Positions 6,312-7,345 of a stretch of 7,345 nt of DNA are shown one piece after another. The notes under the pieces were generated by a model. It did no database searches and was not told the DNA's origin. It worked only from the letters and a program-made list of their open reading frames with translations. Positions within the stretch are counted from its first letter, which is position 1, and every line of letters starts with the position of its first letter. The position numbers and the translations under genes are program-made. This stretch comes from Actinomycetota bacterium (GTDB taxonomy: Bacteria; Actinomycetota; Thermoleophilia; Solirubrobacterales; Solirubrobacteraceae), in NCBI GenBank assembly GCA_009699565.1, contig WLNX01000089.1:1-7345 (forward strand). The letters run 5' to 3'.

Positions 6312-6595
6312 CTGTAGCTCTCGAGACCCGGCGCCTTCGCGCCGGCCGTGAACTCGGCTGCCAGTTCGTACTCGACGACGCCGGCCGTGACGTAGGGGTC
6401 GTTGTCGAAGAGGGCCAGCGCTTCGTCGCGGCTGCCTGCGCTGAGGACCAGGGCGGAACCGTCGCCCTCCGCGCGCCTGCCGCTGGCAACCACATTGCCG
6501 GAGGCGACCAGCTCGCCGATGAATGCGAGGTGCGCCTCGCGGTGACTGTCAACTTCGTCGAGCGGGGCTGTGTAGTTGCCGAAGATCACGAACAT
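6308..6595 (-). CDS. YciI-family (YCII) small protein
   Basis: The 95-residue product has the YCII ferredoxin-like fold pattern: a first strand FVIFGNYTAP, a histidine-rich helix start SHREAHLAFIGELVASG (17-33) with H22 at the conserved position, a middle strand SALVLSAGSRDEAL, and the hallmark DNDPY (64-68) followed by GVVEYELAAEF. YCII proteins are small, often dimeric enzymes or stand-alone domains proposed to use a His-Asp pair. Functions are mostly unknown, so none is assigned. The C-terminal tail GAKAPGLESYS extends past the fold. The gene follows the methyltransferase-like gene by 33 bases on the same strand and is probably co-transcribed with it. Its last bases overlap the kup stop on the opposite strand. 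The start at 6595 is the only reasonable ATG; the ribosome site is weak. Confidence 0.85.
   Translation of the reverse strand: MFVIFGNYTAPLDEVDSHREAHLAFIGELVASGNVVASGRRAEGDGSALVLSAGSRDEALALFDNDPYVTAGVVEYELAAEFTAGAKAPGLESYS
6328..6345 (+). terminator. Candidate hairpin downstream of kup, inside the yciI-like coding sequence
   Basis: A perfect 7-bp inverted repeat, CCGGCGC and GCGCCGG, with a CTTC tetraloop lies 16 bases past the kup stop codon. It is very GC-rich and could stop or protect the kup transcript. No T-run follows on the plus strand, so it is not a classical intrinsic terminator. It also encodes residues near the YciI C-terminus, so the symmetry could be chance in GC-rich coding DNA. 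Confidence 0.25.
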
Positions 6596-6628
6596 TCGTC
6601 AATCACACCAGAATTCGTGCCGCTTCGC

Positions 6629-7345
6629 TCAGCGCTGCCCCTCGGCGGCGACTTTGAGGATCGACCCGTCGATCAACCATTCGACCGGAGCGAGGTCATC
6701 GGTGTAGACGTCTCCCCCGGGAATCGGAGATTGAAGTCGCCTCGAAGTCTCGAGCGCAATCGGACGCAGCGGCGGCGGCATCGCGGCCGATCCGGCGGCA
6801 GTGGCAAGCTGACCGGCCGAAGCCGGTCCGTTTGCCCCGAGCAGGATCGTGTTGACGCGCTCGCTGGGATCGCGCAGGACGGTCTTGAAGCGCGTCTTCA
6901 TCGTCGCAGCAAGCGACGCTTCCAGCGCGGCGCTTCCTTCCGGATGGCCAACATTGACCATGACGACGCCGCCGGGGTTCAGGTGCTCCGCAACCGACTG
7001 GAAGAACTCCGAAGTCGTCATGTAGAACGGGATGTACGGCTGGCGGTAGGCGTCGACGAGAATCGCGTCCCACTTGCGGTCGCTTGCGCGCAGGAAAGGA
7101 CGGGCATCTGCGGTATGAAGGTGCAGATTGGGGCCTCCGAGGCCGAACCAGCGGCGGCCGGCAGCGCTGAGCTGGCCGTCAATTTCAACGCCGTCCACCC
7201 TCGCCTCCGGATAGAAGTGCCCGTAGGCGCGGGCGACGGTGCCGCCGGCATTGCCGAGCACCGCCAGCGAGCGCGGCGCAGAAGCTCGGGCTGCCCACGG
7301 CAGCACCAGAGCTTCGTCCCAGTAGTTGTAGGTGAGGTACTCCCC
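6629..7345 (-). CDS. Spermidine synthase-like methyltransferase-fold protein, C-terminal part (cut by window edge)
   Basis: The reading frame is open to the right edge; 238 codons are visible. The fragment begins GEYLTYNYWDEALVLP, like the region just before the catalytic domain of SpeE-like proteins. It continues with nucleotide-binding motifs VLGNAGGTVAR (29-39) and VDGVEID (50-56), then TADARPFLR (78-86) and ILVDAYRQPYIPFYMTTSEFF (95-115). This is the Rossmann-type spermidine synthase/SAM-methyltransferase fold. The usual synthase motif D-S/T-S/T-DP is replaced by VDAYRQPY, which I know from actinobacterial SpeE-like proteins, some of them fused to a major-facilitator membrane domain. True polyamine synthesis is therefore doubtful. 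The C-terminus YTDDLAPVEWL (214-224) is typical of this group. A GTG at 7306 is not the real start because conserved residues continue upstream of it. The N-terminus and any membrane domain lie outside the window. The yciI-like gene follows 33 bases downstream. Confidence 0.83.
   Translation of the reverse strand, partial: GEYLTYNYWDEALVLPWAARASAPRSLAVLGNAGGTVARAYGHFYPEARVDGVEIDGQLSAAGRRWFGLGGPNLHLHTADARPFLRASDRKWDAILVDAYRQPYIPFYMTTSEFFQSVAEHLNPGGVVMVNVGHPEGSAALEASLAATMKTRFKTVLRDPSERVNTILLGANGPASAGQLATAAGSAAMPPPLRPIALETSRRLQSPIPGGDVYTDDLAPVEWLIDGSILKVAAEGQR

Noticed and set aside
6629..7345. Naming the right-edge gene speE (spermidine synthase)
   Set aside because: The key motif differs (VDAYRQPY) and no other polyamine gene is nearby, so only fold-level naming is justified.

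Overview
The window looks like ordinary chromosomal DNA from a GC-rich bacterium, most likely an actinobacterium. A Thermoleophilia/Solirubrobacterales-type lineage is my best guess, but this rests only on base composition, protein style and the methyltransferase-type protein at the right edge. Coding density is close to total. I see no mobile element, CRISPR array, tRNA, rRNA or integration scar, and no gene-free stretch longer than about 55 bases.

The layout is three transcription blocks. Block 1 (minus strand, 2554 down to 1, running off the left edge) encodes a family-2 glycosyltransferase, glycerol kinase GlpK and the N-terminal part of a PlsC-type acyltransferase. The glycosyltransferase stop and the glpK start share one base (TGATG), and the acyltransferase follows after 31 bases. 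GlpK makes glycerol-3-phosphate and PlsC-type enzymes acylate glycerol-phosphate lipids, so this block plausibly feeds glycerolipid or glycolipid synthesis.

Block 2 (plus strand, 2610 to 6311) diverges from block 1 across a 55-base gap. It encodes a 70-residue stand-alone biotin/lipoyl attachment protein, a crotonase-fold enzyme that resembles methylmalonyl-CoA decarboxylase more than a true enoyl-CoA hydratase, an exonuclease III family AP endonuclease, and a Kup potassium transporter. The last three genes are joined by 4-base overlaps (GTGA, then ATGA), so the block is probably one translationally coupled operon despite its mixed functions.

Block 3 (minus strand, entering from the right edge to 6308) encodes the C-terminal part of a spermidine-synthase-like methyltransferase-fold protein and a small YciI-family protein. 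The yciI-like gene and kup converge so tightly that their stop codons share the palindrome CTAG. Any terminator for either block must therefore lie inside the other gene, and a 7-bp perfect hairpin just past the kup stop is a candidate.

I do not see a clearly new biological system. The most interesting item is the pairing of the small biotin carrier with the decarboxylase-like crotonase, with no carboxylase subunit nearby.
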